From Clostridia bacterium (lineage in GTDB: Bacteria; Bacillota_A; Clostridia; Oscillospirales; CAG-272): a stretch of 64,000 nt of DNA. Numbering within the stretch: position 1 is the stretch's first letter; each line of letters begins with the position of its first letter. Location of the stretch: positions 1-64,000 of the forward strand of contig JAFSUU010000048.1 of the NCBI GenBank assembly GCA_017445115.1. Direction: 5' to 3'. The notes beneath the pieces are model-generated. The model ran no database searches. It was not told where the DNA came from and saw only the letters and a list, made by a program, of their open reading frames with translations. Position numbers and translations under genes: made by a program. Positions 33,088 to 42,261 of the stretch are shown here, piece after piece.

Positions 33088-35873
33088 TGTCTTTCTTTTC
33101 AGCGCTCGGTACGTTTTTTATCGGACCGCTGAAACTGATATTTGAGGTCATATACAAGATTGCTTACGATATCGTGAGCGATCCCGGACTCGCCATAATT
33201 TTCCTCAGCCTCGCTATGAACGTTCTCGTTCTTCCGCTTTACAAAAAAGCGGACGATATGCAGACACAGGCGAGAGATACGGAATCAAAACTCAAAGCCG
33301 GTATCGACCATATAAAAAAGACTTTTTCCGGCAACGAACGGATGATGATGCTTCAGACGTACTACCGTCAGAACGATTATTCTCCGACTAACGCGCTGCG
33401 CGGATCTGTCTCGCTGCTTCTTGAGATCCCGTTCTTCATGGCGGCGTATCAGTTTCTCTCCCACCTCGATATCCTTAAAGGCGTGAGCTTCGGTCCAATC
33501 GCGGACCTTTCCGCGCCTGACGGGCTTATAGTTATCGGCACGCTCAGCATAAATCTCCTGCCCGTTCTGATGACACTCATCAACTTTATATCAAGCGCGA
33601 TATATCTTCGCGGATTTCCGCTCAAAACGAAGCTTCAGCTCTACGGAATGGCGCTTTTCTTCCTCGTGTTCCTTTACAATTCGCCGTCCGGACTCGTATT
33701 CTACTGGACGCTGAACAATGTGTTCTCGCTGCTGAAGAACATCTTTTATAAGCTCAAGAATCCCAAAAAGGTATTGTCGGTCCTTACTTTCGTGCTCGGC
33801 GCGGCGGTGCTGACTCTCCATTTCGGAGCAGACGCATTCGGACTCCCCGGCTTGAAGAGAAGGATAGTTCTTATCGTCGGTGCGGCGCTTCTTCTGCCCC
33901 TCGTCTTATACTTTGTCAAGCGCAGATTTCCGCGCCGTGAGACGGGCAAGACCGTCGAGCCGGACAAAAAGATATTCATTCTCGCCGCACTGTTCCTTTC
34001 GGTGTTCGTCGGCGCGCTGATACCGTCGATTTATATCGCCGACTCTCCGCAGGAGTACGTCGACGTAACGTATTTCTTCAATCCCGTCTGGTACGTCGTA
34101 AATTCGTTCTTGCTCGCCGCGGGCACGTTTGTCCTATGGTTCGGAGTCTTTTACTGGCTCGCCGGCAAGAAGGGCAAAGTGATATTCGAGAGGGCGATGT
34201 GGTGCCTGTTCGGCGTCGCAGTTGTCGACTATATGTTCTTCGGAACGAATCTCGGCATCGTTTCTTCCGCGCTTCAGTATGAGAACGGACTTAACTTCTC
34301 GAGAACGGAGAAGTTCATCAATCTCGGAGTTATCATTCTCGTCATCGCAGCTCTTACGTTCGTTATCGTCAAGTGGAGAAAGGCTGCGGGCGCGGTGCTT
34401 GTGACCGCGGTGCTTGCGACGACCGTTCTGACCGGTATCAACGTCGTCAAGTCGATACAGTCGGTGAACAACGTCAAGATCATTGATACGGAAGAGTCGC
34501 CTCACTTCTCGCTCAGCAAAGAGGGAAAGAACGTCGTGATACTGTTCCTCGACCGTGCGCTTGGCGAGGATATGCCGTATCTGTTGAACGAAAATCCCGA
34601 CCTCAAAGATACTTTCGACGGATTCACTTATTACTCGAACGTGATCTCATACGGCGGCCACACCAATTTCGGCGCGCCTCCGCTGATGGGCGGCTACGAG
34701 TATACTCCCGTTGAAATGAACAAGCGTGACACCGAGCTTTTAGTGGATAAGCACAATGAATCGCTCAAGGTGATGCCGGTAGCATTTCTTAACGAAGGGT
34801 ACGACGTCACTGTTTGCGACGCTCCGTATGCAAACTATGAGTGGATCCCGGACCTCTCGATCTACGATGATTATCCCGAGATCAAAACTTATATCACTAA
34901 AGGAATGTACGGATCTGTCGAAGCGAAGCAGCTCGCAATAGACGCCGATATGCGCAATTTCTTCTGCTTCAGCCTTATGAAATCGTCTCCTCTGTTCGTT
35001 CAGTACGCGTTCTATAACGGCGGCAACTACAACGCTATGACGTCGAATCCCGAGGTCGCGACCACTCAGGATGGCGACGGTATTTCAACGTCAAGCGGTA
35101 TCAACTCCGCGTTCATGGAGTCGTACAACGTCCTGTGCAGTCTGAACGGTATGACGCAGATAGTGGACGGTGACGCCGACAACTTTTTACTGTTCTACAA
35201 CGACGCGCCTCACGAGCCGATGATGTTCGACGAAGCGTCCGGTTACACTGTGTCGTCTGACATTGACAACACCGAATTCGACGAGAACAATAAGGATCGC
35301 TTTACGGTCGACGGAAAATCCCTGAACGTCAGAAACCGCAAGCAGATGATCCATTATCAGACCAATATGGCGGTGCTGATGAGAGTGGGCGAATGGCTCG
35401 ACTACTTACGCAAAAATGACGTTTATGATAATACAAAGATAATTATTGTCGCAGACCACGGATATTATTTGTATCAATCGAGCGAGCTTTATTGGCCGGA
35501 TCACATGATGCCGAGCGGCGTCAGTGTCGATATCGGAAACTATTTCCCGCTCCTGATGGTAAAGGACTTCGGCAGTAAGGGATTCACGACGTCTGACGAA
35601 TTCATGACAAACGCCGACGTTCCGACGATCGCGCTCGACGGATGTATTACCGATCCCGTAAACCCGTTCACCGGGAAAGCGATCAACAGCGATGAAAAGA
35701 CGGCTCACGATCAGTTTATTATAACCGATCATCTCGGATGGAACGTCGGTTCCAACAACGGGACCGTGTTCGAGCCGACGACCTGGGCGGCAGTAACGAA
35801 CAACATCTGGGACAGGGACGACTGGAAGTTCATAGACGATCCGGTAACGCTGTATGACCACAAAATGCCGTAA
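33087..35873 (+). CDS. Fusion of YidC/Oxa1-like membrane domain with a sulfatase-fold domain
   Basis: This is a 928-residue protein. Residues 1 to about 230 form a YidC/Oxa1-like domain with the expected five-helix pattern (GLAIIFLSLAMNVLVLPLY, LLLEIPFFMAAYQFL, LVFLYNSPSGLVFYWTLNN). Asn45 stands where most Gram-positive YidC proteins have the groove Arg. About seven more helices follow (240-490). The C-terminal part (about 500-928) has the alkaline phosphatase/sulfatase fold: NVVILFLDRALGED, a candidate Thr nucleophile in GGHTNFG (Thr526) and IIIVADHGYYL (Asp/His near 790). That layout recalls LtaS-type lipoteichoic acid synthases. A role in adding phosphoglycerol to a surface polymer is inferred from fold and from the coupled glycerophosphotransferase. 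GGAGG at 33075 fixes the start. Confidence 0.85.
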   Translation: MSFFSALGTFFIGPLKLIFEVIYKIAYDIVSDPGLAIIFLSLAMNVLVLPLYKKADDMQTQARDTESKLKAGIDHIKKTFSGNERMMMLQTYYRQNDYSPTNALRGSVSLLLEIPFFMAAYQFLSHLDILKGVSFGPIADLSAPDGLIVIGTLSINLLPVLMTLINFISSAIYLRGFPLKTKLQLYGMALFFLVFLYNSPSGLVFYWTLNNVFSLLKNIFYKLKNPKKVLSVLTFVLGAAVLTLHFGADAFGLPGLKRRIVLIVGAALLLPLVLYFVKRRFPRRETGKTVEPDKKIFILAALFLSVFVGALIPSIYIADSPQEYVDVTYFFNPVWYVVNSFLLAAGTFVLWFGVFYWLAGKKGKVIFERAMWCLFGVAVVDYMFFGTNLGIVSSALQYENGLNFSRTEKFINLGVIILVIAALTFVIVKWRKAAGAVLVTAVLATTVLTGINVVKSIQSVNNVKIIDTEESPHFSLSKEGKNVVILFLDRALGEDMPYLLNENPDLKDTFDGFTYYSNVISYGGHTNFGAPPLMGGYEYTPVEMNKRDTELLVDKHNESLKVMPVAFLNEGYDVTVCDAPYANYEWIPDLSIYDDYPEIKTYITKGMYGSVEAKQLAIDADMRNFFCFSLMKSSPLFVQYAFYNGGNYNAMTSNPEVATTQDGDGISTSSGINSAFMESYNVLCSLNGMTQIVDGDADNFLLFYNDAPHEPMMFDEASGYTVSSDIDNTEFDENNKDRFTVDGKSLNVRNRKQMIHYQTNMAVLMRVGEWLDYLRKNDVYDNTKIIIVADHGYYLYQSSELYWPDHMMPSGVSVDIGNYFPLLMVKDFGSKGFTTSDEFMTNADVPTIALDGCITDPVNPFTGKAINSDEKTAHDQFIITDHLGWNVGSNNGTVFEPTTWAAVTNNIWDRDDWKFIDDPVTLYDHKMP

Positions 35874-35883
35874 AAATAAAATG

Positions 35884-35918
35884 ACTCCCGGAGCGGTTGA
35901 CGCTCCGGGAGTTTTACG
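35884..35918 (+). terminator. Terminator of the YidC-sulfatase operon
   Basis: A 12-bp perfect stem ACTCCCGGAGCG/CGCTCCGGGAGT (35884-35895 with 35901-35912), then TTTT. Convergent with the GH2 gene. Confidence 0.82.
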
Positions 35919-35930
35919 TTTCGGATCATT

Positions 35931-38351
35931 TTATATTTTTCTCACTGTGAAGTCAACAGTTACCGGTTCCGCGCCGCGAAGCGTGAACGTGATTCCGCCC
36001 GCGCCGTCCTCTCCGGTCGTTCGGACGTATGCTCCTCCGAGCCCTCCGCGGAGTATCGGCGCTTTGTCTCCGACCGTTTCGACCGGCCCCGAAACTGTCA
36101 TTGTTACGGCTTCGGTGAGGAAGGGAAGTGCGTTGCCGTTTTGATCTTTTGCGCGCAGCCTTATCGAAGCGACGTCGTACGTTTCGCCCTCGCAAAGATT
36201 CTTGTGGTCCGGAATCGCTTCAAGAACGATCTTTGTGACGGGTGATTTAACGATCGTCTTCACCGCTATCCCGTCTTTTATCGCTTCAAAGCGGAATTCC
36301 GTCACCTCGTCCCCCCAGTTTCCGATGTACTTTCCGTAAAGCGTGTATGCGTCGTTGAACGACATACGGTGGAACAGCATCAGATACGCCGCTTTCAGCT
36401 TGATTTTGAGAGGGAGACTTGAAAAACCGTTAAGCGCGGCATAATTGAGTATATCCTTCGTGAATCGTGCGCGGCGCTTCGAGAATCCTTCGCCGTTTTC
36501 AAGTCTGTCCCCGATGAAGTCGTCTATCGCTATCGGAGGATTTTTGATGTTTTTGTACGGAGAATCAGTATGATTAAACTCTCTGATGAATACTCCGTTC
36601 TTATACATTTTAACACTGTCGGCGTTGGTAAACGCCCACACCGCGCCGAGCTTTCCCGCGGGGTGTTCGCCGATGTCCATAGTCGACGAGACCTCAAGAA
36701 AAGGCTCGCCGTCTCTCATTTCCGAGTAAACGTATGACGCGGTCTTCGGGTTTCTGAACATATCGAGAACGCCGTGATAGCATATCCGGTCACCGCTTCC
36801 GAAATCACGGTGAGTGTTGTAGTCGAACATACACCAGCCGAGGCATCCGGCGATATCTTCCTCGCCGGATGCGGCGTCGATAACATTGGCGTGGCGGAGC
36901 GCGTGCTCAAGCCTGTGTTCCTCGCTGTCGTAAGCTTTTGTCGGGAACATATGGCCGTTGAACTCGGTTATGAGATACCCCTTTGACATATCGCTCGTGA
37001 CGTCGCGCTTCTTTTCACAGCCTTTGTTGTTGCCCTCGTGGACGAAATCGTTGTACGTGAAAACGTCCTCGAGCCGGCTTCCTTTTTTGAGTCTGCGTAC
37101 TCCCGCGGTCTGCCTCGTTTCGTCGAGAGATCTCGCGATTTCATTCGTTTCCTTATAGAACTCTTCATCGTCTTCCGATTCATTGATCCTGACTCCCCAG
37201 AGGATTATCGACGGGTGGTTTCTGTATTGCGTCACCATCTCGCGCACGTTCTCTGCTGCGACGCACTTCCATTCGGCGCCGCCGATGTGCTGCCATCCGG
37301 GGATCTCCGTGAAGACGAGAAGACCGATCTCGTCACATCGACCGACAAAATGAGGAGATTGCGGATAGTGGGAGGTCCTGACTATATTGACGCCGAGCTC
37401 GCTTTTAAGTATGTCCGCGTCGAGACGCTGCAAAGATGCGGGCATCGCGTATCCTACGTACGGGTAAGACTGATGGCGGTCGAGACCGACGAGCCTCAGC
37501 TTTCTTCCGTTGAGATAAAAACCGTCAGCGAGGAACTTTGCCTTTCTGAATCCGAAAGTTTCCGTCCTGTCGTCAAGCACGGCGTCGCCTTTTAACAGTT
37601 CGACTTTCGCTCTGAAAAGAGTCGGCGACGCGACGTCCCAGAGCTTTGCCAGCGGAAGAGTGAGCTTCACTTCATCTGAAAACGGAAATGTGTCAGTGAC
37701 GAGAAAACTTCCTTTTGTATCGCTGAGTGTAACTTTTACAGAGTCGGCGTCGTTTCCGACAGCCCTTATTCTGCACGAGACGTCTCCGTCAAAACGTATA
37801 TTTTCGATCTCAACGGCGCTTGCCTCTTCTTTCAGAATTACAGTGTCGGGTACTTTCGCGATCACGAAAAGATCTTCGATATACGTCTTTTCGCATACCG
37901 AAAGCGATATTTCGCGGTAGATCCCGCCGTATGTCATATAGTCGACGACGTGACCGAAAGGCGGAATATCGAGCGTCTCGCGGCTGTCGACTTCTATTGC
38001 GATCACTGCATCCTCGCCCGGCGTCACGTGTTCTGTCAGCTCGGCAGAGAACGCAGTATATCCTCCGAGATGTGTGCAGATTTTCGTGCCGTTCGCATAT
38101 ATTTCCGCTTTGTGTGCCGCTGCGCCGATATTGATAAATATTCGTTTGTCAGCCCATTCTTCCGGTATCGCGATCTTTTTTCTGTAGCAGGCGACTTTCT
38201 GATAAACGCTCTCGTCAAAATAATCAAAAGGGGTGACGGCGAAAGTGTGCGGGATATCGACGGTCTCGCGCGCGTCCGTATTGCCTGAAATAAAAATATC
38301 TGAGACGTCGTCTGAAAATTCCCACCCGAAATTCAAAGGGATCTTTTTCAT
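35931..38351 (-). CDS. Glycoside hydrolase family 2 protein (beta-galactosidase/beta-glucuronidase type)
   Basis: This 806-residue protein has the GH2 order: sugar-binding jelly roll (1 to about 170, YRKKIAIPEEW, VVDYMTYGGIYREISL), immunoglobulin-like domain (about 170-275), TIM barrel (about 275-570; VNIVRTSHYPQS) and C-terminal beta domains (LRAKDQNGNALPF near 715). The acid/base Glu is in WGVRINESEDDEEF (about 389) and the nucleophile Glu in YLITEFNGH (about 462). No signal peptide is present, so it acts inside the cell on imported oligosaccharides. Specificity (galactoside, glucuronide or other) is not readable. The neighbouring hexosamine kinase gene suggests host- or plant-glycan use. 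Confidence 0.9.
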   Translation of the reverse strand: MKKIPLNFGWEFSDDVSDIFISGNTDARETVDIPHTFAVTPFDYFDESVYQKVACYRKKIAIPEEWADKRIFINIGAAAHKAEIYANGTKICTHLGGYTAFSAELTEHVTPGEDAVIAIEVDSRETLDIPPFGHVVDYMTYGGIYREISLSVCEKTYIEDLFVIAKVPDTVILKEEASAVEIENIRFDGDVSCRIRAVGNDADSVKVTLSDTKGSFLVTDTFPFSDEVKLTLPLAKLWDVASPTLFRAKVELLKGDAVLDDRTETFGFRKAKFLADGFYLNGRKLRLVGLDRHQSYPYVGYAMPASLQRLDADILKSELGVNIVRTSHYPQSPHFVGRCDEIGLLVFTEIPGWQHIGGAEWKCVAAENVREMVTQYRNHPSIILWGVRINESEDDEEFYKETNEIARSLDETRQTAGVRRLKKGSRLEDVFTYNDFVHEGNNKGCEKKRDVTSDMSKGYLITEFNGHMFPTKAYDSEEHRLEHALRHANVIDAASGEEDIAGCLGWCMFDYNTHRDFGSGDRICYHGVLDMFRNPKTASYVYSEMRDGEPFLEVSSTMDIGEHPAGKLGAVWAFTNADSVKMYKNGVFIREFNHTDSPYKNIKNPPIAIDDFIGDRLENGEGFSKRRARFTKDILNYAALNGFSSLPLKIKLKAAYLMLFHRMSFNDAYTLYGKYIGNWGDEVTEFRFEAIKDGIAVKTIVKSPVTKIVLEAIPDHKNLCEGETYDVASIRLRAKDQNGNALPFLTEAVTMTVSGPVETVGDKAPILRGGLGGAYVRTTGEDGAGGITFTLRGAEPVTVDFTVRKI

Positions 38352-38370
38352 ATTAATAAATCCTTCTGTA

Positions 38371-38400
38371 AGATAAAAAGCCGCCGACGGCGGCTTTATT
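38371..38400 (-). terminator. Terminator of the Asp/Glu-rich lipoprotein gene
   Basis: A 10-bp perfect stem AAAGCCGCCG/CGGCGGCTTT (38377-38386 with 38388-38397) with minimal loop; minus-strand reading continues into TTTTTATC. Confidence 0.75.
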
Positions 38401-38409
38401 GATTATTGT

Positions 38410-39084
38410 TCAGCCTTCTACTTCAATGCTGTAAAACGATTCGATCATGACGTCGTAATAGTCGTCTGAAACGAGAGTGAACGTCACGTTGACGCTGTAA
38501 TGGTCAAAGAAATAGTTGCAGTTGATTTGATATATATAATAGTCGTCGGAAATATCGAGAAAATAGTCGGCGATCGCGTATTTCACGCCGTTGATCTCAC
38601 CTTTTTCAAGATCCAGCTCGCTTACTTCATAGTATTCGCTGAAAGCGGCAATAAGGTTTTCTTCGGTAAAGAAATCGTAATCGTCAGCCGTAACTGCGAA
38701 ATATATATTGTCGGCATGCGTCGGATAATCTCCCGGCGTCGCCGTCGCCTTTGTATTATCTTTCTCGACGGTAAATCCCTTCGGAAGATACAAAGATACG
38801 CCCTTGAACTCGAACAGCTTTCCGAGTATTCCGTACGGATCCTCCTCTCCCGTTTCGGGAGCGTCCTTGGTCTCCGGTTCCGGATCTGTCTCAGTCTCCC
38901 GGTCCGTCTCTGTCACGGGAGCTGACTCCGGTTCTTTTTCCGTATCCTTAGTTTCCTTGATCTCTTCCGTTTCAACTGTGTCGTCGGGATCGACCACTTC
39001 GACTTTTACGCCCGCGCAGGAAGCAAGAGAAAAAACAATAATTATGACCGTTATCAATGAAACGAAAACTGTGATCTTTCGCAT
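38410..39084 (-). CDS. Lipoprotein with acidic Thr/Glu-rich linker
   Basis: This 224-residue lipoprotein has lipobox LASC (Cys23) after MRKITVFVSLITVIIIVF. Residues about 30-80 are almost only Glu, Thr, Asp, Lys and Pro, a flexible spacer from the membrane. The C-terminal globular part (about 85-224) contains GVSLYLPKGF and many Tyr/Asp pairs (DDYYIYQINCNYFFDHYS), recalling PsbP/DUF-type lipoproteins of Clostridia; the function is not known. A similar type of protein occurs at 62739. Monocistronic, with its own terminator. Confidence 0.78.
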   Translation of the reverse strand: MRKITVFVSLITVIIIVFSLASCAGVKVEVVDPDDTVETEEIKETKDTEKEPESAPVTETDRETETDPEPETKDAPETGEEDPYGILGKLFEFKGVSLYLPKGFTVEKDNTKATATPGDYPTHADNIYFAVTADDYDFFTEENLIAAFSEYYEVSELDLEKGEINGVKYAIADYFLDISDDYYIYQINCNYFFDHYSVNVTFTLVSDDYYDVMIESFYSIEVEG

Positions 39085-39208
39085 ACAGAATACCTCCGAT
39101 CTTTACTGCTTTGATTATATCATCGGAGTTATATTTTGTCAACACAAAGAGCGCGGTTATGTTTGTTCGTCCGCAGGCCGCTATATTTTTCATTTTTTAA
39201 AAAAACAC

Positions 39209-39237
39209 TTGAATAGTGATTCGTTTTGTGATATTAT
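39209..39237 (+). promoter_or_regulatory. Promoter of the hexosamine kinase/cps operon
   Basis: TTGAAT (39209-39214), 17 bases, TATTAT (39232-39237), 59 bases before the kinase start codon. Confidence 0.65.
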
Positions 39238-39295
39238 TATACTAACATAATATTGGTTTTTATAGACTGATTTAAATTAATTCACGGAGCATACT

Positions 39296-40393
39296 ATGTC
39301 TGAAGCTGAAAAATTCGTTATGAAGGCGGCAAGCGCCTTTGACACCGACGGCGCCCCCACATCGTTTGAACGCTGTAACGCCGGTCACATCAATGACACG
39401 TTCTTTATTTTCTGCGGGAAGGAAGAACCGTCCTATATCCTGCAAAGGGTAAATACAAGTATATTCAAAGATCCCGAAAGTCTTATGGCAAACATCTGGG
39501 GGGTTTGCGAACACCTCAGAAAGAAAGTCATCGCTGAAGGCGGAGATCCGGATCGCGAAGTCAGAAAGATCATCCTGACAAAGAACGGCGACAAGTATTA
39601 TATCGACGAAGAGGGCGGTTACTGGAGAGCGTATCTCTGCCTCAACGGGGTGCTTTGCCTCAACGAAGCGACGAAGGAAACGTTTTATAAATCGGCGCTC
39701 GCATTCGGCCATTTCTTCTGTCAGCTTGCCGATTATCCGGCTGAAACGCTTGCCGAAACGATACCGAATTTCCATAACTCCGTATCGAGATACAACGACT
39801 TCAAGGCCGCGGTCGAATCAGACCCGCTCGGAAGAGCTGATGAATGTCGTGACCTCATTGAATTCGCGCTTTCTAAAAAAGACAAGTGTTCGTATATTCT
39901 CGACAGGATAAAGAGCGGAGAAATGAAACTCTGCGTCACTCACAATGATACAAAGCTTAACAACGTGCTTCTCGATGAGAAGACGTATGACGGCGTGTGC
40001 GTCATCGACCTCGACACCGTGATGCCCGGCTCGATCCTGTACGATTTCGGAGATTCGATCAGATTCGGCGCTTCCAGCGCAAGAGAAGACGAGGCGGACC
40101 TCGACAAAGTATATATCGACCTTGATATGTTTGAAACTTACGTTGACGGCTTTCTCAAAGAGCTCCGCCCGACCATGACCGAAGCCGAAGTTCTCGGACT
40201 TCCTATGGGCGCGTATCTTATGACTTACGAGACCGGCGTCAGATTCCTCGGAGATTATCTTACCGGTGACACATACTTTAAGACTCATTATCCCGGTCAG
40301 AATCTCGTAAGAGCGAAAAACCAGCTCAAACTGATAGCCGATATGGATGCGAAAATGCCTTTGATGGACGCTATCGTCAGAAAGTATTTATAA
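39296..40393 (+). CDS. N-acetylhexosamine 1-kinase-like phosphotransferase
   Basis: This 365-residue protein of the aminoglycoside phosphotransferase/choline kinase fold matches NahK/MdsC-type kinases, which phosphorylate GlcNAc or GalNAc at C1 in the lacto-N-biose/galacto-N-biose salvage pathway. Supporting motifs are NAGHINDTFFI (nucleotide loop), YILQRVNTSIFKDPE, the catalytic loop VTHNDTKLNNVLLD (Asp near 218) and the metal-binding VIDLDTVMPGSILYDFGD. Bifidobacterial NahK has about the same length and the same HNDTKxNN motif. AGGAGC-type signals precede it only weakly. It stands 38 bases before cpsC and is likely cotranscribed. The partner phosphorylase is not in the window. Confidence 0.82.
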   Translation: MSEAEKFVMKAASAFDTDGAPTSFERCNAGHINDTFFIFCGKEEPSYILQRVNTSIFKDPESLMANIWGVCEHLRKKVIAEGGDPDREVRKIILTKNGDKYYIDEEGGYWRAYLCLNGVLCLNEATKETFYKSALAFGHFFCQLADYPAETLAETIPNFHNSVSRYNDFKAAVESDPLGRADECRDLIEFALSKKDKCSYILDRIKSGEMKLCVTHNDTKLNNVLLDEKTYDGVCVIDLDTVMPGSILYDFGDSIRFGASSAREDEADLDKVYIDLDMFETYVDGFLKELRPTMTEAEVLGLPMGAYLMTYETGVRFLGDYLTGDTYFKTHYPGQNLVRAKNQLKLIADMDAKMPLMDAIVRKYL

Positions 40394-40431
40394 AAGAAAG
40401 TCAAGGAGCCGCTTCGCGGGTTTGGTGATAT

Positions 40432-41367
40432 ATGGAAAACAAGAATCAGATTTATTTTGAAAAGTTTATCTACGTTTTAAGAAGAAGGTTCATATGGGTC
40501 ATTCTTGCCGCACTTTTCTTTGGCTTTGCTGCGGGATTTGCGACAAAAATGCTTGTCAAACCGGATTACGTTGCTTATACGAAGTTTTACGTCAATGCTT
40601 CAAGCAATCAAAATATGACTCAATCGGATCTGAACGTTGCAAAGAGCTTGGTCGACACCTATATTGAGATCATAAAGAGCGATACGTTTCTCGAAGAAAT
40701 AGCCGCGGCGTCGGGAGTCGATTATACTCCCTCGGAGATCAGAGCGAGAATGTCTGCGTCTTCGGTAAGCGGTACAGAGATCTTTAGAGTCAGCATCTCC
40801 GATACTGATCCGAAGGTTTCATATCAGATCGTTTCAGCCATGGCGGAAAAAGGGCCGACCGAGATCGAGCGAGTCGTCGTAGGCGGTAAAGTCAGCGTCG
40901 TCGACAGACCGAAAATGCCGACGGTCCCGAACAGCACGGGCGCAAAGAGGAATGCCGCTCTTGGCGCTTTTGCCGGCGCGATTGCAGTTTTTGCAGTGTT
41001 CTTTATCAGAGAAGTGCTTGACGTTACGATCTATGCGGAAGAGGATCTTACGGATAACTTTGATTATCCTATTCTTGGAACGATACCCACGATTTTATCG
41101 GAAAATGACAAGAACAGAAAGTATTCAAAAGCGGGAAAGTACGCCGGATACGCGTATAGATACGGCTATAAATACGGATACGGTTACGGATACGGATACG
41201 GTGAAAAAGACGGAAATAAGAAATCGGAGCCGAAAAGCGTAAAGAAAGCTGTTGTAAAAGAAGCGGCAAACGCCGCGCAACCGGCAGCAAAAACGAGTGA
41301 AGCGAAGAATACCGCCGCAAAGACCGCGCCGACGTCGGAGAATAAAAGCGAAGGAGGTAACAACTGA
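40432..41367 (+). CDS. Polysaccharide co-polymerase (Wzz/CpsC-type) with Tyr/Gly-rich tail
   Basis: This 311-residue protein has a Wzz domain: a helix near residues 21-41, an extracellular region (VDTYIEIIKSDTFLEEIAA) and the proline motif DRPKMPTVPNSTGAKRN before a second helix (about 172-192). Such proteins activate the CpsD/CapB tyrosine kinase and set chain length of exported polysaccharide. The cytoplasmic C-terminus has a striking Tyr/Gly repeat, YAGYAYRYGYKYGYGYGYGYG (about 238-258), followed by an Ala/Lys/Thr-rich tail. In most relatives the Tyr cluster is on the kinase, not here. The stop overlaps the cpsD start (ATGA). Confidence 0.85.
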   Translation: MENKNQIYFEKFIYVLRRRFIWVILAALFFGFAAGFATKMLVKPDYVAYTKFYVNASSNQNMTQSDLNVAKSLVDTYIEIIKSDTFLEEIAAASGVDYTPSEIRARMSASSVSGTEIFRVSISDTDPKVSYQIVSAMAEKGPTEIERVVVGGKVSVVDRPKMPTVPNSTGAKRNAALGAFAGAIAVFAVFFIREVLDVTIYAEEDLTDNFDYPILGTIPTILSENDKNRKYSKAGKYAGYAYRYGYKYGYGYGYGYGEKDGNKKSEPKSVKKAVVKEAANAAQPAAKTSEAKNTAAKTAPTSENKSEGGNN

Positions 41368-42200
41368 TGAAACAGCAGACACCGACAAAGAATTATGAAG
41401 GCAAGCTCCTCACATCAAAATCTCCTTTTGCGATAAATGAATCGTTCAGAGCGCTCAGAACAAATATGTTCTACACGTCGAAAGGTGAGAAGTGCCCGGT
41501 TTACGGAATTACAAGTTGCTTTGCTAACTCCGGCAAAAGCCTTATCATCGCAAATACTGCGATCTCATTTTCACAGCTGAACAAAAAAGTTCTCCTTATC
41601 GACTGCGACCTTCGTAACTCCGTTGTTCATAAGGTCTTCGGAATCGAAAAAGGCCTCGGGATAAGCGAGCTTCTTGCCGGAAGCGACAACGCTGTTGACA
41701 AAGCGCTTCGCAAGACGCCCTACGATAATCTCCAGATCATAACGTCCGGAGGCACGCCTCCCAACCCCACGGAGCTTCTTGCTTCCGACAGAATGGAGAA
41801 GCTTATAGGGATCTTAAAGAATCATTTTGACGTCATTTTTATCGACCTTCCTCCGATAGGCCTCGTATCCGACGCCGCTGTTATCAATGATATTGTCACC
41901 GGATACATCTTTGCCGTTCGTTCCGGCTTTGACGACAGGCGTGACGTGAACGCCGCTCTATCCGCTATGGAACAGATGGAGCTTAAGATCATCGGATTTA
42001 TTCTCAATGACGTAAATGTAAAAGCCGTCAGCAAGTATACGAAATACGGAAAGTACGGCAGGTACGGCAGATACGGCCGTTACGGAAGGTATTCGAGATA
42101 CGGAAGATATCAGAAATACGGAAAATACTACGGATACGGTAATAAGTATTCCGGAGGTTACGGCGGCTACGATAACAACAATTATTACAATAATTATTGA
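41367..42200 (+). CDS. CpsD/CapB family tyrosine-protein kinase with expanded Tyr cluster
   Basis: This 277-residue BY-kinase has Walker A CFANSGKS (about residues 51-58), Walker A' VLLIDCDLRNS and Walker B IFIDLPP. It phosphorylates itself on a C-terminal Tyr cluster and, with CpsC, regulates capsule or exopolysaccharide export. The tail (about 218-277) is built from repeats of YGRYGRYG and ends GGYDNNNYYNNY, with more than 20 tyrosines, many more than in the usual clusters of three to seven. It overlaps cpsC by one base and is followed 61 bases later by the phosphatase gene. Confidence 0.9.
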   Translation: MKQQTPTKNYEGKLLTSKSPFAINESFRALRTNMFYTSKGEKCPVYGITSCFANSGKSLIIANTAISFSQLNKKVLLIDCDLRNSVVHKVFGIEKGLGISELLAGSDNAVDKALRKTPYDNLQIITSGGTPPNPTELLASDRMEKLIGILKNHFDVIFIDLPPIGLVSDAAVINDIVTGYIFAVRSGFDDRRDVNAALSAMEQMELKIIGFILNDVNVKAVSKYTKYGKYGRYGRYGRYGRYSRYGRYQKYGKYYGYGNKYSGGYGGYDNNNYYNNY

Positions 42201-42261
42201 TCGGTCGTACGTGTAACGATCTACACCGCGTTCATTCAGCGGTGTGAAAGAGGGTAGTTTT

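Noticed and set aside
41069..41388. Minus-strand frames rich in Arg/Ile opposite the Tyr/Gly repeats of cpsC
   Set aside because: They are antisense of the TACGG-type repeats.
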